DNA from: Deltaproteobacteria bacterium
GTDB lineage: Bacteria > Desulfobacterota > Desulfarculia > Desulfarculales > Desulfarculaceae
Assembly (NCBI GenBank): GCA_020444165.1
Contig: JAHLLK010000140.1
Location: 1 to 6,987, forward strand
DNA: 6,987 nt
Reading direction: 5' to 3'
Shown: in pieces, positions 1-6,024 of the stretch
Layout of the letters: each line of letters starts with the position of its first letter
How positions within the stretch are numbered: the stretch's first letter is position 1
Notes under the pieces: model-generated
Seen by the model: only the letters and a program-made list of their open reading frames with translations
What the model was told of the DNA's origin: nothing
Databases searched by the model: none
Translations under genes and position numbers: made by a program

Positions 1-9
1 TCAAGTTTG

Positions 10-41
10 GTTGAAAAAGGCCATGGAGGGACTTTTTCAAC
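10..41 (-). terminator. Stem-loop just downstream of the UPF0261 gene
   Basis: Perfect 10-bp inverted repeat (GTTGAAAAAG at 10-19, CTTTTTCAAC at 32-41) with a 12-nt loop containing CCATGG. It starts 6 nt beyond the stop codon of the minus-strand gene. The A and T runs lie inside the stem, so it could end transcription from either side. It is not a textbook GC-stem plus T-tail terminator, and it could instead be a copy of a dispersed intergenic repeat. Confidence 0.5.
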
Positions 42-47
42 ATCCTG

Positions 48-1223
48 CTAGAGCATCGCGGTCATGGCCCGGGCCGCCTCGGAGGCGAAGGCCGGATCGT
101 TGATATGCAGATCCACCTCCCGCACCGCGATCTCCGGGCGTAGCAGACGGCGCAGCTGATCGACAAATTCGCGGTTGGATTCCGGGTCGTGCAGGGGGGC
201 GCCGGGGGCGTCGGCGGCCGACCAACCTTGGAGGGGGATCAGCACCTTGACCGCGGAGGTGGCCCGGTTGAGCTTGTCGGCCAATTGCCCGGTCAGCACC
301 TGGGACTCGGCCGGGCTCAGGTGCACCGCCGAGCGGAAATCGTAGAAAAAGACCTTGCGCCCCACGTACTCGGCGGGGATGTTGTCGCGGGTGAACTCCA
401 GCACCGCGCAATCCAAGCCTCCCGGCACCAGCAGGCGGGGGATGCCCCGCCCTGGCAGGGGCTCCAACCGGCCTCGGGCGATGAGCTTGCAGTAGCCGTT
501 TTTGAGGGTGTCAGCCAGCTCGTGGGGGGCCAGGTCCAGGATGGCGTCGAAACGCCCCTCGGCGGCCAGCTCCTCCAGGGCCAGGCCGCCAATGCCATTG
601 GCGTGAAAGGCCACCACCTCGTACCCCTGGGCCTCCAGGAGATCCTTGACCGCCTGCGCCGCCGCATTGATGAAGCCGAACATGCTCAGACCAATACGCG
701 GCTTGTCCCCTGGCGCCTGCCAGTCCCTGGCCGTCATGCCGCAGATGGCCCCCGCCGCCCGGTCCAGTATCAGGCCGGTGAGGGAGTTGACCCCCAAGAG
801 GTCACCCACGCTGTGCATCATGGTGATGTCCTTGGTGCCCACCACCTGAGCCATGTCGTGGGCGGCCACGGTGGAGACCATCACCTTGGGTACTCCCAGG
901 GGCAAAGCCTTCATGGCGCTGGTTACCAGATAGGTGCCGCTGCCCCCGCCGGCGCTGATGACCCCGCTGATATGTCCTTGCGCATACAACTCGGCCAGCA
1001 TGCGTCCGGCTCGCACGATGGTGGCAGCGATGGCCTTGTCGCGGCCCGCGATCTGCAAGGGGCGCAGGTCGATGTCCGGGGTGAAAGTGGGGGCGTGCTG
1101 GGTGCCCACGTTGAGGGTGACAACCCTCCTGCCGCGCCGCTCTATGGCCTCCTTCAGAAAGAGATGCTCCTGCCCCTTGGAATCAAAGGTTCCCATCACT
1201 GCAATAGCTGTCTGGGGGCTCAT
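48..1223 (-). CDS. UPF0261 / Tm-1-like ATP-binding domain protein
   Basis: The 391-aa product has the normal full length for the UPF0261 family, which corresponds to the N-terminal half of the tomato virus-resistance protein Tm-1. Family landmarks seen are: an N-terminal beta strand and turn AIAVMGTFDSKGQE (residues 6-19), the glycine-rich loop AGGGSGT (91-97) followed by TSAMKALPLGVPKVMVST (101-118), the block GTKDITMMHSVGDLLGVN (129-146), a second domain starting at MFGFINAAAQ (181-190) with HANGIGGLALEEL (207-219), VPGGLDCAVLEF (266-277), and the C-terminal DLHINDPAFASEA (371-383). The family is thought to bind ATP, but no reaction is established for the bacterial members. Such genes are often found beside a Tm-1 C-terminal-like (PEP-hydrolase-type TIM barrel) gene. 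None is in the window, but one could lie past the left edge. ATG at 1223 is chosen because the conserved strand starts five residues in. The Shine-Dalgarno is weak. The gene is transcribed divergently from the dehydrogenase operon. Confidence 0.9.
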   Translation of the reverse strand: MSPQTAIAVMGTFDSKGQEHLFLKEAIERRGRRVVTLNVGTQHAPTFTPDIDLRPLQIAGRDKAIAATIVRAGRMLAELYAQGHISGVISAGGGSGTYLVTSAMKALPLGVPKVMVSTVAAHDMAQVVGTKDITMMHSVGDLLGVNSLTGLILDRAAGAICGMTARDWQAPGDKPRIGLSMFGFINAAAQAVKDLLEAQGYEVVAFHANGIGGLALEELAAEGRFDAILDLAPHELADTLKNGYCKLIARGRLEPLPGRGIPRLLVPGGLDCAVLEFTRDNIPAEYVGRKVFFYDFRSAVHLSPAESQVLTGQLADKLNRATSAVKVLIPLQGWSAADAPGAPLHDPESNREFVDQLRRLLRPEIAVREVDLHINDPAFASEAARAMTAML

Positions 1224-1275
1224 GGCGCTCTTGGGTTTAGGGTGATCGTACTGGGTGGGCTGACATGTGGATTTG

Positions 1276-1281
1276 ATTATA
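1276..1281 (-). promoter_or_regulatory. Probable -10 box for the UPF0261 gene
   Basis: Read on the minus strand, this is an exact TATAAT, placing a transcription start near 1269 and leaving a 5' leader of about 46 nt before the ATG at 1223. No good -35 hexamer sits at 17 nt; the best match, around 1299-1304, is weak. A small palindrome CTGCA-AA-TGCAG at 1308-1319 lies immediately upstream and might be an activator or repressor site. Only the -10 match is strong. Confidence 0.45.
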
Positions 1282-1580
1282 GCTCAAACCCCCATGCTGT
1301 TGACAGACTGCAAATGCAGCCCCTGGATTTCTCCTCCGCTACTTAAGGTAGACCTCAATCTCTGCTATAGATCGTCGCCGGTAGCTGCGTAGAGTGGACC
1401 ACAGGCAGCGAATAGCCAAGCCCCGGCGCTGGAGAGGCCGTGGGCAGCCATGTCCCAAACCGGAGGCAAAGACCACCGGTAATCCTTGGAATATCACGGC
1501 TACTAATGGCCGGGCGGGGTTTTATGCCAGACAAGATAGGGTGTGCAAGGATAGGAGGCGATTGCATGATGAAACACATA

Positions 1581-1623
1581 AATCATGTTGATATTATGTC
1601 GAAAATGGCTGTGAAACATGATT
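1581..1623. repeat. Inverted repeat, 9-bp arms, wide spacing
   Basis: AATCATGTT (1581-1589) is exactly complementary to AACATGATT (1615-1623), with 25 nt between the arms. It lies in an AT-rich stretch just left of the hairpin cluster. The wide spacing makes a protein site or chance more likely than a stable hairpin. Confidence 0.4.
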
Positions 1624-1642
1624 ACGGCAGGCAATGGCCGAT

Positions 1643-1662
1643 GCGGGCCAAGGATGGCCCGC
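1643..1662. repeat. Hairpin 1 of cluster
   Basis: GCGGGCC (1643-1649) pairs perfectly with GGCCCGC (1656-1662) across a 6-nt loop. It abuts the next hairpin with no gap. Confidence 0.6.
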
Positions 1663-1694
1663 CAAATTGCAAGCTTCAAAAAGCTTGCAATTTG
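1663..1694. repeat. Hairpin 2 of cluster, 14-bp perfect arms
   Basis: CAAATTGCAAGCTT (1663-1676) and AAGCTTGCAATTTG (1681-1694) are perfect complements with a 4-nt loop CAAA. This is far longer than expected by chance at one site. It is not followed by a T run on either strand. Confidence 0.75.
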
Positions 1695-1697
1695 TGA

Positions 1698-1727
1698 GGC
1701 TTGGCAAAACCGCTTTTTTGCCAAGCC
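1698..1727. terminator. Hairpin 3 of cluster, terminator-like
   Basis: GGCTTGGCAAAA (1698-1709) pairs perfectly with TTTTGCCAAGCC (1716-1727) over a 6-nt loop. The A and T tracts are at the loop end rather than after the stem, so terminator activity is uncertain. It begins 4 nt after hairpin 2. Confidence 0.5.
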
Positions 1728-1729
1728 GA

Positions 1730-1760
1730 CATTGCACGGGGCAGGACGCCCCGTGCAATG
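1730..1760. repeat. Hairpin 4 of cluster, 13-bp perfect arms
   Basis: CATTGCACGGGGC (1730-1742) pairs perfectly with GCCCCGTGCAATG (1748-1760) over the 5-nt loop AGGAC. It begins 3 nt after hairpin 3. The four adjoining hairpins have unrelated sequences. Confidence 0.75.
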
Positions 1761-1803
1761 CTCTCATTATAGAAATTTGTTTATTTGCCATCTTCCCCCT
1801 TTT

Positions 1804-1828
1804 CGGAGCTTGCCGGTGGCAAACTCCG
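1804..1828. repeat. Imperfect hairpin in the intergenic region
   Basis: CGGAGCTTGCC (1804-1814) pairs with GGCAAACTCCG (1818-1828) at 10 of 11 positions over a 3-nt loop. A competing fold pairs GCCGG (1812-1816) with CCGGC (1829-1833). Confidence 0.5.
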
Positions 1829-1961
1829 CCGGCCAACCTTTTGGAGTAGCTCGGCAGGAGCAGGCGCGAAACGGCCCGGGCCGGATCTCACCGCTCGGCC
1901 TACCCATCCTTGGGAAAGCGGCCGAAAAGCCAAACCTGGCCCCCTCGGGACACAGTGGACC

Positions 1962-2001
1962 GCCTGGACAGAATTCCTGGGAGGCTGCATTCTGTCCAGG
2001 C
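1962..2001. repeat. Inverted repeat upstream of the dehydrogenase operon, 13-bp arms
   Basis: GCCTGGACAGAAT (1962-1974) and ATTCTGTCCAGGC (1989-2001) are perfect complements separated by 14 nt. It has the size of a two-turn operator or a stable RNA stem. Its loop length equals that of the next inverted repeat (2051-2092), about 50 nt away. Confidence 0.65.
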
Positions 2002-2050
2002 TGTCCATCTTTTCCAAGCGGGTCAGAGATCGCGTCAAGTGAGTGCGGGT

Positions 2051-2092
2051 CAGACAGCCTGCGGGCCTTTACACGGCTCCGCAGGCCGTCTG
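2051..2092. repeat. Inverted repeat upstream of the dehydrogenase operon, 14-bp arms
   Basis: CAGACAGCCTGCGG (2051-2064) pairs with CCGCAGGCCGTCTG (2079-2092) at 13 of 14 positions with a 14-nt spacer. It could be an operator, an RNA stem or a terminator protecting the downstream promoter, but there is no T run after it. Confidence 0.6.
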
Positions 2093-2269
2093 GTTCCACT
2101 GCCCTTATGCGGCCAAGCAAGGGGGTTGACTTGGTGGGTGGAGCTGGGCCTGCGGCCGGCTGCCGACCGCGAAGACAATCATAGCTCCGGATGAAAGCCT
2201 CCAAGAACCGGTCACACGCCTCCCGACTGGACAAGGTTCGCGAGTTGTCGCCGGCAGGGTTGGAAGGGG

Positions 2270-2297
2270 TTGACCGTTGGTGGCCAATCTGCTTTAT
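2270..2297 (+). promoter_or_regulatory. Possible promoter of the acyl-CoA dehydrogenase-etfBA operon
   Basis: A TTGACC -35-like hexamer (2270-2275) is followed after 16 nt by CTTTAT (2292-2297), a weak -10. The start would fall near 2304, giving a leader of about 67 nt. The -35 match is good and the -10 poor, so this is only the best candidate in the last 150 nt before the gene. Confidence 0.3.
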
Positions 2298-2370
2298 CTT
2301 CAAGCGAGCGTAGGGCCTCTTTAAGCCCAGGCCACCGTTGGTTTTCAGGTTCCATACATAGGTGTGTTGT

Positions 2371-3519
2371 ATGCAAGACCCATTTCTGACTGATAAACAT
2401 CGCGTTTTGCGCCGCAGTGTCCGCGATTTTTGCGAACGGGAACTCAGGCCCATCGCCGCGCAAATCGACCAGGAAGCGCGTTTTCCTTGGGAAGTGGCCG
2501 AGAAAATGGGGCCTTTGGGATATTTCGGGATTCAGGCCCCCCGGGATTTGGGCGGCGCCGGGCTGGATACGCTGAGCTATGCCATCACCATCGAAGAGGT
2601 CTCGCGGGTCAGCGCCGCCATGGGCTTGTGCCTGAGCGTGCACAACAGCGTCGCCCTGTATCCCCTGGTCACTTTTGGCTCCCCCGCGCAGCACCAACGC
2701 TGGGTGCCGCCCTTGGCCAGAGGGGAGAAGGTCGGCGCCTTCTGCCTGACCGAACCCAATGCCGGTTCCGACGCCAGCGGGATCACCGCCACCGCCCTGG
2801 CGGAAGGCGGCGAGTGGGTGGTCAATGCCAACAAGGTGTTTGTCACCAACGGCGGCATCGCCGACATTTGCTTGATCTTTGCCAATACCGCCGCGGGGGG
2901 CGCGCCGAAAGAGATCAGCGTGGTGGTGGCCGAAAGAGGCACTCCGGGCTTCATGGTGGGGGATCTGGAGGACCTTTGCGGCATGCGCGCCAACCCGGTG
3001 GCCTCCATCCGCCTTTGCGACTGCCGCGTCCCCCGGGACAACCTGCTGGGCAAGGCCGGCCAGGGGCTCAGGATCGGCCTGGCGGCGCTGGATGTCGGTC
3101 GCATCGGCATTGCCTCGCAAGCCGTGGGCATCGCCCAGGCGGCCCTGGAGGAGGGGGTGCGTTACGCCAACCAGCGGCAGCAGTTCGGGGTTCCCCTGGG
3201 CCGCCACCAGGCCATCCAGATGATGATCGCGGACATGGCCACCCAAGTGGACGCGGCCCGCCTGCTGGTCTACCGGGCGGCCTTGCTGAAAGATGGCGAC
3301 CAACCGGTCACCAAAGCCTCGGCGCAGGCCAAACTCTTTGCCTCGGAAGCGGCCTGCCAGGTTTGCGATCTGGCCCTGCAGATCCATGGGGGGTACGGCT
3401 ACTCCAAGGCTTATGCCGTGGAACGCTATTATCGTGACGCCCGGGTCACCCGCATTTATGAGGGTACTTCAGAGGTGCACCGCATGGTGATCGCGCGGGA
3501 AGCGCTGCGGGAAAACTGA
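2371..3519 (+). CDS. Acyl-CoA dehydrogenase (short-chain / butyryl-CoA dehydrogenase type)
   Basis: This is a 382-aa FAD enzyme of normal family length that oxidises an acyl-CoA to the enoyl-CoA, or works in reverse with an ETF. The N-terminal helical domain runs to about residue 118. The middle beta domain starts at AFCLTEPNAGSD (123-134), which is signature 1, and the C-terminal helical domain follows. Signature 2 begins at QIHGGYGYSKAYAVERYYRD (337-356), with alanine at 347 where an acidic or Asn residue is usual. The catalytic base is predicted to be Glu364 in IYEGTSEVHR. The SVHNS motif (89-93) and overall look favour the short-chain class, but the substrate cannot be read from sequence. 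ATG at 2371 is preferred because AGGTG precedes it at a suitable distance. A GTG at 2362 would add only Met-Cys-Cys. The etfB ATG follows 25 nt after the stop, so the ETF below is the likely redox partner. Confidence 0.93.
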   Translation: MQDPFLTDKHRVLRRSVRDFCERELRPIAAQIDQEARFPWEVAEKMGPLGYFGIQAPRDLGGAGLDTLSYAITIEEVSRVSAAMGLCLSVHNSVALYPLVTFGSPAQHQRWVPPLARGEKVGAFCLTEPNAGSDASGITATALAEGGEWVVNANKVFVTNGGIADICLIFANTAAGGAPKEISVVVAERGTPGFMVGDLEDLCGMRANPVASIRLCDCRVPRDNLLGKAGQGLRIGLAALDVGRIGIASQAVGIAQAALEEGVRYANQRQQFGVPLGRHQAIQMMIADMATQVDAARLLVYRAALLKDGDQPVTKASAQAKLFASEAACQVCDLALQIHGGYGYSKAYAVERYYRDARVTRIYEGTSEVHRMVIAREALREN

Positions 3520-3544
3520 TCGCTGTTGTCCCCTGGGAGGAATC

Positions 3545-4324
3545 ATGTCGCTTCACATCATTGTCTGCGTCAAATCCGTCCTCAAATCGGCCCCCGTGGG
3601 GGGAGCTGGGCGCACGGCGGACAACAGTGAACTCAATCCCTTTGACCGCTCGGCCCTGGAGGCCGCCCTCCGCCTCAAGGAGACCGTGCAAGGGTCGGTG
3701 ACCGCGCTGTCCATGGGGCCCGCAGTGAGCTCCGAGGCCCTGGCCGAGGCCCTGGCCATGGGGGCCGATGCGGCGGTGCTGGTCAATGACCGGGCCCTGG
3801 TCGGGTCGGACACCTTGGTTACTTCCCGGGTGTTGGCCAAGGCCGTGGCCAAGATCGGCGCTTTTGATTTCATCTTTTTCGGCACCCAAACCTCGGACAG
3901 CGATACCGGACAGGTCGGTCCCCAGACCGCGAGCCTGCTAAAGGTGCCCTTTCTGGGGCGCGTCACCAATCTGGAGCGCCAAGCTGAAGGCTGGGAGGTG
4001 CGAAGAAGCATAGACACCTGGGAGGAGGTCTGGCAGGTGCAGCCCCCGGCCGCGGCGGCCCTGGAGTCCCGCGCGTTCGTGCCCAGATTCGTGGGCCTGG
4101 GGGGAATCTCCCAGGTTTTTGAACAGCGCGCGCTCCAGGAGTGGACCCTGGCGGATCTGGGTTTGACGCCCGGGCAAGTGGGGCTCATGGGCTCGCCCAC
4201 CCGGGTGGCCGCCCTGGAAAAGATAAAACACGACCGCAAATGTAAAATGCTGGCAGGCAACCCGCAGGAGCAGGCGGAGGCCCTGCTGGAGATGCTCACC
4301 AGGGCGGGTGAAATCGTATCATGA
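3545..4324 (+). CDS. etfB: Electron transfer flavoprotein beta subunit
   Basis: The 259-aa EtfB/FixA-family protein forms a heterodimer with EtfA and carries electrons to or from the adjacent dehydrogenase. Seen: N-terminal IIVCVK (5-10), NPFDRSALEAALRLKE (31-46), the nucleotide-loop region SMGPAVSSEALAEALAMGAD (56-75), DRALVGSDTLVTS (82-94), FGTQTSDSDTGQVGP (112-126) and GSPTRVAAL near the C terminus. The 82-94 segment aligns by eye with the SDRAFGGADTLATS loop of bifurcating, CarD-like and FixA-like ETFs. Mitochondrial-type EtfB instead has a proline-rich AEAERLGP-type segment that holds AMP. A second FAD in the beta subunit is therefore plausible. A strong Shine-Dalgarno (GGGAGG, 3535-3540) supports the ATG. 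The stop TGA overlaps the etfA ATG (ATGA, 4321-4324), which implies translational coupling. Confidence 0.93.
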   Translation: MSLHIIVCVKSVLKSAPVGGAGRTADNSELNPFDRSALEAALRLKETVQGSVTALSMGPAVSSEALAEALAMGADAAVLVNDRALVGSDTLVTSRVLAKAVAKIGAFDFIFFGTQTSDSDTGQVGPQTASLLKVPFLGRVTNLERQAEGWEVRRSIDTWEEVWQVQPPAAAALESRAFVPRFVGLGGISQVFEQRALQEWTLADLGLTPGQVGLMGSPTRVAALEKIKHDRKCKMLAGNPQEQAEALLEMLTRAGEIVS

Positions 4325-5973
4325 AAGCAAAAGCCATCTGGATATGCGGTGATTTGCGCAGCCGGCGACTTTGGCGGAACAGCCTCAAGGTTTTGGCCAA
4401 GGCGCAGCCCCTGGCCCAGGAGACCAAGGCTCCCGTGGCCATGGTTCTCCTGGGCGCCCGAGAGCCAGGTGGGTTGCCAGACCAGGATATGGGGCTGGCC
4501 GCCGGCGTCCCCCTGGCGGAAGCGGCCCAAGAGGCGGCGGAATGCGGGGTCTCGGAAGTTCTCTGCCTGGCCCATCCGCGGCTCGCGGTCCCCCGCACCG
4601 ACATCTACGCCCGGGTTTTGGCTGATTTCGTCCGCGCCCGCCATCCCTGGGTGGTGCTGTTCAGCATGAACGATTTTGGCCGCGAGATGGCTGCCTTGGG
4701 AGCCCAGCCCTGCCAGGCCGGGGTCATCGCGGACTGCGAGTCGCTGCTTTTGCGCGAGGGACAAGTGGCCGGACGCTGCCCTGCCTGGGGAGGGCAGATC
4801 CTGGCCGATATCACCCTGGCCCCGGGCTGGCGTCTGGCCTTTGTCACGGTCCGGCCGCATGGCGGTCCCCCCCCGGCGCCCAGCGGAGCCCAAACCCCGG
4901 CGCCCAGCGGAGCCCAAACCCCGGCGCCCATAACCTGGCTTCAGCCTGAGCAGGTGGAATCTCCCCTCGGGGTGCACCTTAAGCGCCGCACCAGGGAGGC
5001 CCTGCAAACCCGGCGTTTGGAGGAGGCGGAAACCGTGGTGGTGGGCGGCGCCGGCCTGGGCGACATTCGGGGCTTTGGACAGGTGCGGGAGTTGGCCGCG
5101 GCCCTGGGGGCCGAGGTGGGCGCCACCCGTCCGCCGGTCTTGCACCACTGGGTCGAGGAAGAGCGGCTCATCGGCCAGACCGGTAAGACCGTGCGGCCCA
5201 AGCTGTTGATCACCGTGGGCACTTCGGGAGCGATTCAATACACGGCCGGCATCATGGAGGCCGCCACCATCGTGGCCATCAACCGCGATGCCGCCGCGCC
5301 CATCTTTGGTTTGGCGGATATCGGCATTGTGGCCGAGGCCGGCACCATTTTGCCGGTGCTGACCCAGAAGGCCAATCAGCTGACCATGCGGCGCTTGGCG
5401 GATTCGTCCGCCAGCCTCAGCGGGGAGGAGGGTGGCCTGCCCAGCGGGTTCGGGGCCCTGGTGCGTCAACTGCGCGAGGCCCGCAATTGGACCCAGGGGG
5501 AGTTTGCGGAAAAAACCGGCCAGACCCCCGATTTCGTCGCCCAGGTCGAGGATGAGCGCCTGTCCCCGCCGGTGAGCTTCATCCTGCGCATGGCCCAGGC
5601 CATGGAGGTGGACCCGGGGACCTTCCTCAACAAGGAGGAGCAGGCCGCCATCCGGGACCGCCGGGCCCAGGCCTTCCGCCAGCGCACCCAAAACTACAGC
5701 TACATCACCCTGACACCCAATGCCGAAAACGATCACCTGCGGGCCTTCATGATCACCATCGAGCCGCACCTGGCCCACAAACCCGTGGCCTACAAGCATG
5801 AGGGCGAAGAATTCAATTTTGTCATGGAGGGGGAGCTGGAATTGACCCTGGGTTCGCGGGTGCATCACCTCAAGGCCGGGGAGTCCCTCCATTTCAATTC
5901 GGACATACCCCACAAGCTGAAGAGCCTGAGCAATGAACCCACCAAATGCCTGGTGGTGCTCTATACTATTTAA
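4321..5973 (+). CDS. etfA: EtfA fused to an XRE helix-turn-helix and cupin regulator
   Basis: This 550-aa protein is much longer than ordinary EtfA (about 310-340 aa). Domain I spans about 1-180. A proline-rich tandem repeat PAPSGAQT follows TVRP (185-203). The FAD domain covers about 205-355 with GATR (Arg270), GQTGKTV (285-291), VGTSGAIQYTAG (299-310) and IVAINRDAAAPIFGLADIGIV (317-337). Tyr307 replaces the His common at that FAD contact. Residues 377-436 form an XRE-type HTH (LRxxRxWTQGEFAEKTGQ, then FVAQVEDERLSPPVSFILRMAQAMEVD). Residues 458-550 form a cupin with possible metal ligands His493, Glu497 and His531. The C-terminal 175 or so residues match the size of free XRE-cupin regulators. 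The frame is uninterrupted. Its start overlaps etfB (ATGA) and it has only a weak Shine-Dalgarno of its own. Inferred role: electron carriage for the neighbouring dehydrogenase plus DNA binding and ligand or metal sensing, perhaps autoregulation. Confidence 0.92.
   Translation: MKAKAIWICGDLRSRRLWRNSLKVLAKAQPLAQETKAPVAMVLLGAREPGGLPDQDMGLAAGVPLAEAAQEAAECGVSEVLCLAHPRLAVPRTDIYARVLADFVRARHPWVVLFSMNDFGREMAALGAQPCQAGVIADCESLLLREGQVAGRCPAWGGQILADITLAPGWRLAFVTVRPHGGPPPAPSGAQTPAPSGAQTPAPITWLQPEQVESPLGVHLKRRTREALQTRRLEEAETVVVGGAGLGDIRGFGQVRELAAALGAEVGATRPPVLHHWVEEERLIGQTGKTVRPKLLITVGTSGAIQYTAGIMEAATIVAINRDAAAPIFGLADIGIVAEAGTILPVLTQKANQLTMRRLADSSASLSGEEGGLPSGFGALVRQLREARNWTQGEFAEKTGQTPDFVAQVEDERLSPPVSFILRMAQAMEVDPGTFLNKEEQAAIRDRRAQAFRQRTQNYSYITLTPNAENDHLRAFMITIEPHLAHKPVAYKHEGEEFNFVMEGELELTLGSRVHHLKAGESLHFNSDIPHKLKSLSNEPTKCLVVLYTI
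4871..4930 (+). repeat. 24-bp in-frame tandem repeat, 2.5 copies, inside etfA
   Basis: Two identical 24-bp units (4871-4894 and 4895-4918) and a half unit (4919-4930) encode PAPSGAQT-PAPSGAQT-PAP. The repeat sits at the loop between EtfA domain I and the FAD domain, directly after the TVRP motif. The units are exact, so the expansion is recent or kept homogeneous, and copy number may vary between strains. Confidence 0.9.
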
Positions 5974-5992
5974 TCTCTTTGGGTCTAATTCC

Positions 5993-6008
5993 CCGAAGCT
6001 TGCTTCGG
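5993..6008 (+). terminator. Probable terminator of the dehydrogenase-etfBA operon
   Basis: CCGAAGC (5993-5999) pairs with GCTTCGG (6002-6008) over a TT loop, 20 nt after the etfA stop. It is followed by CTTTCT, a weak T tract. Position and stem suit a rho-independent terminator, but the tail is poor. Confidence 0.55.
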
Positions 6009-6024
6009 CTTTCTGGCTAGTGTC

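Larger units (their letters stand above)
1224..2361. other. Long divergent intergenic region, no supported gene
   Basis: This stretch of about 1.1 kb separates two divergent transcription units. Open frames exist on both strands, but none has a recognisable domain, convincing start or protein-like composition. The left third (1282-1580) shows nothing I can name. The middle (about 1560-1800) looks more AT-rich and carries a cluster of hairpins. The right part (1800-2360) holds three larger inverted repeats and a possible promoter for the dehydrogenase operon. It may contain a non-coding RNA, a decayed mobile element or a complex control region. No tRNA or rRNA was seen. Confidence 0.6.

Noticed and set aside
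1300..1328. Plus-strand promoter from the perfect TTGACA at 1300-1305
   Set aside because: No acceptable -10 follows at 16-18 nt and no gene starts downstream for 1 kb.
189..1346. Open frame of 385 aa antisense to the UPF0261 gene
   Set aside because: The opposite strand encodes a full family match. The antisense translation is Gly/His/Gln-rich noise with no recognisable motif.
1581..1760. CRISPR array
   Set aside because: The repeats are inverted, differ from each other and have no regular spacers.
1618..2184. Plus-strand open frame of 188 aa in the intergenic region
   Set aside because: Its sequence is dictated by hairpins and GC-rich DNA. I see no recognisable protein features.
1767..2453. 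Minus-strand open frame of 228 aa across the intergenic region and the start of the dehydrogenase gene
   Set aside because: It overlaps the certain dehydrogenase start and runs through the inverted repeats. It has no domain and no good ribosome binding site.
3553..5913. Very long open frame (786 aa) antisense to etfB and etfA
   Set aside because: It mirrors the codon pattern of two genes with strong motifs on the other strand. Its translation has no domain-like sequence, as expected for GC-rich antisense frames.
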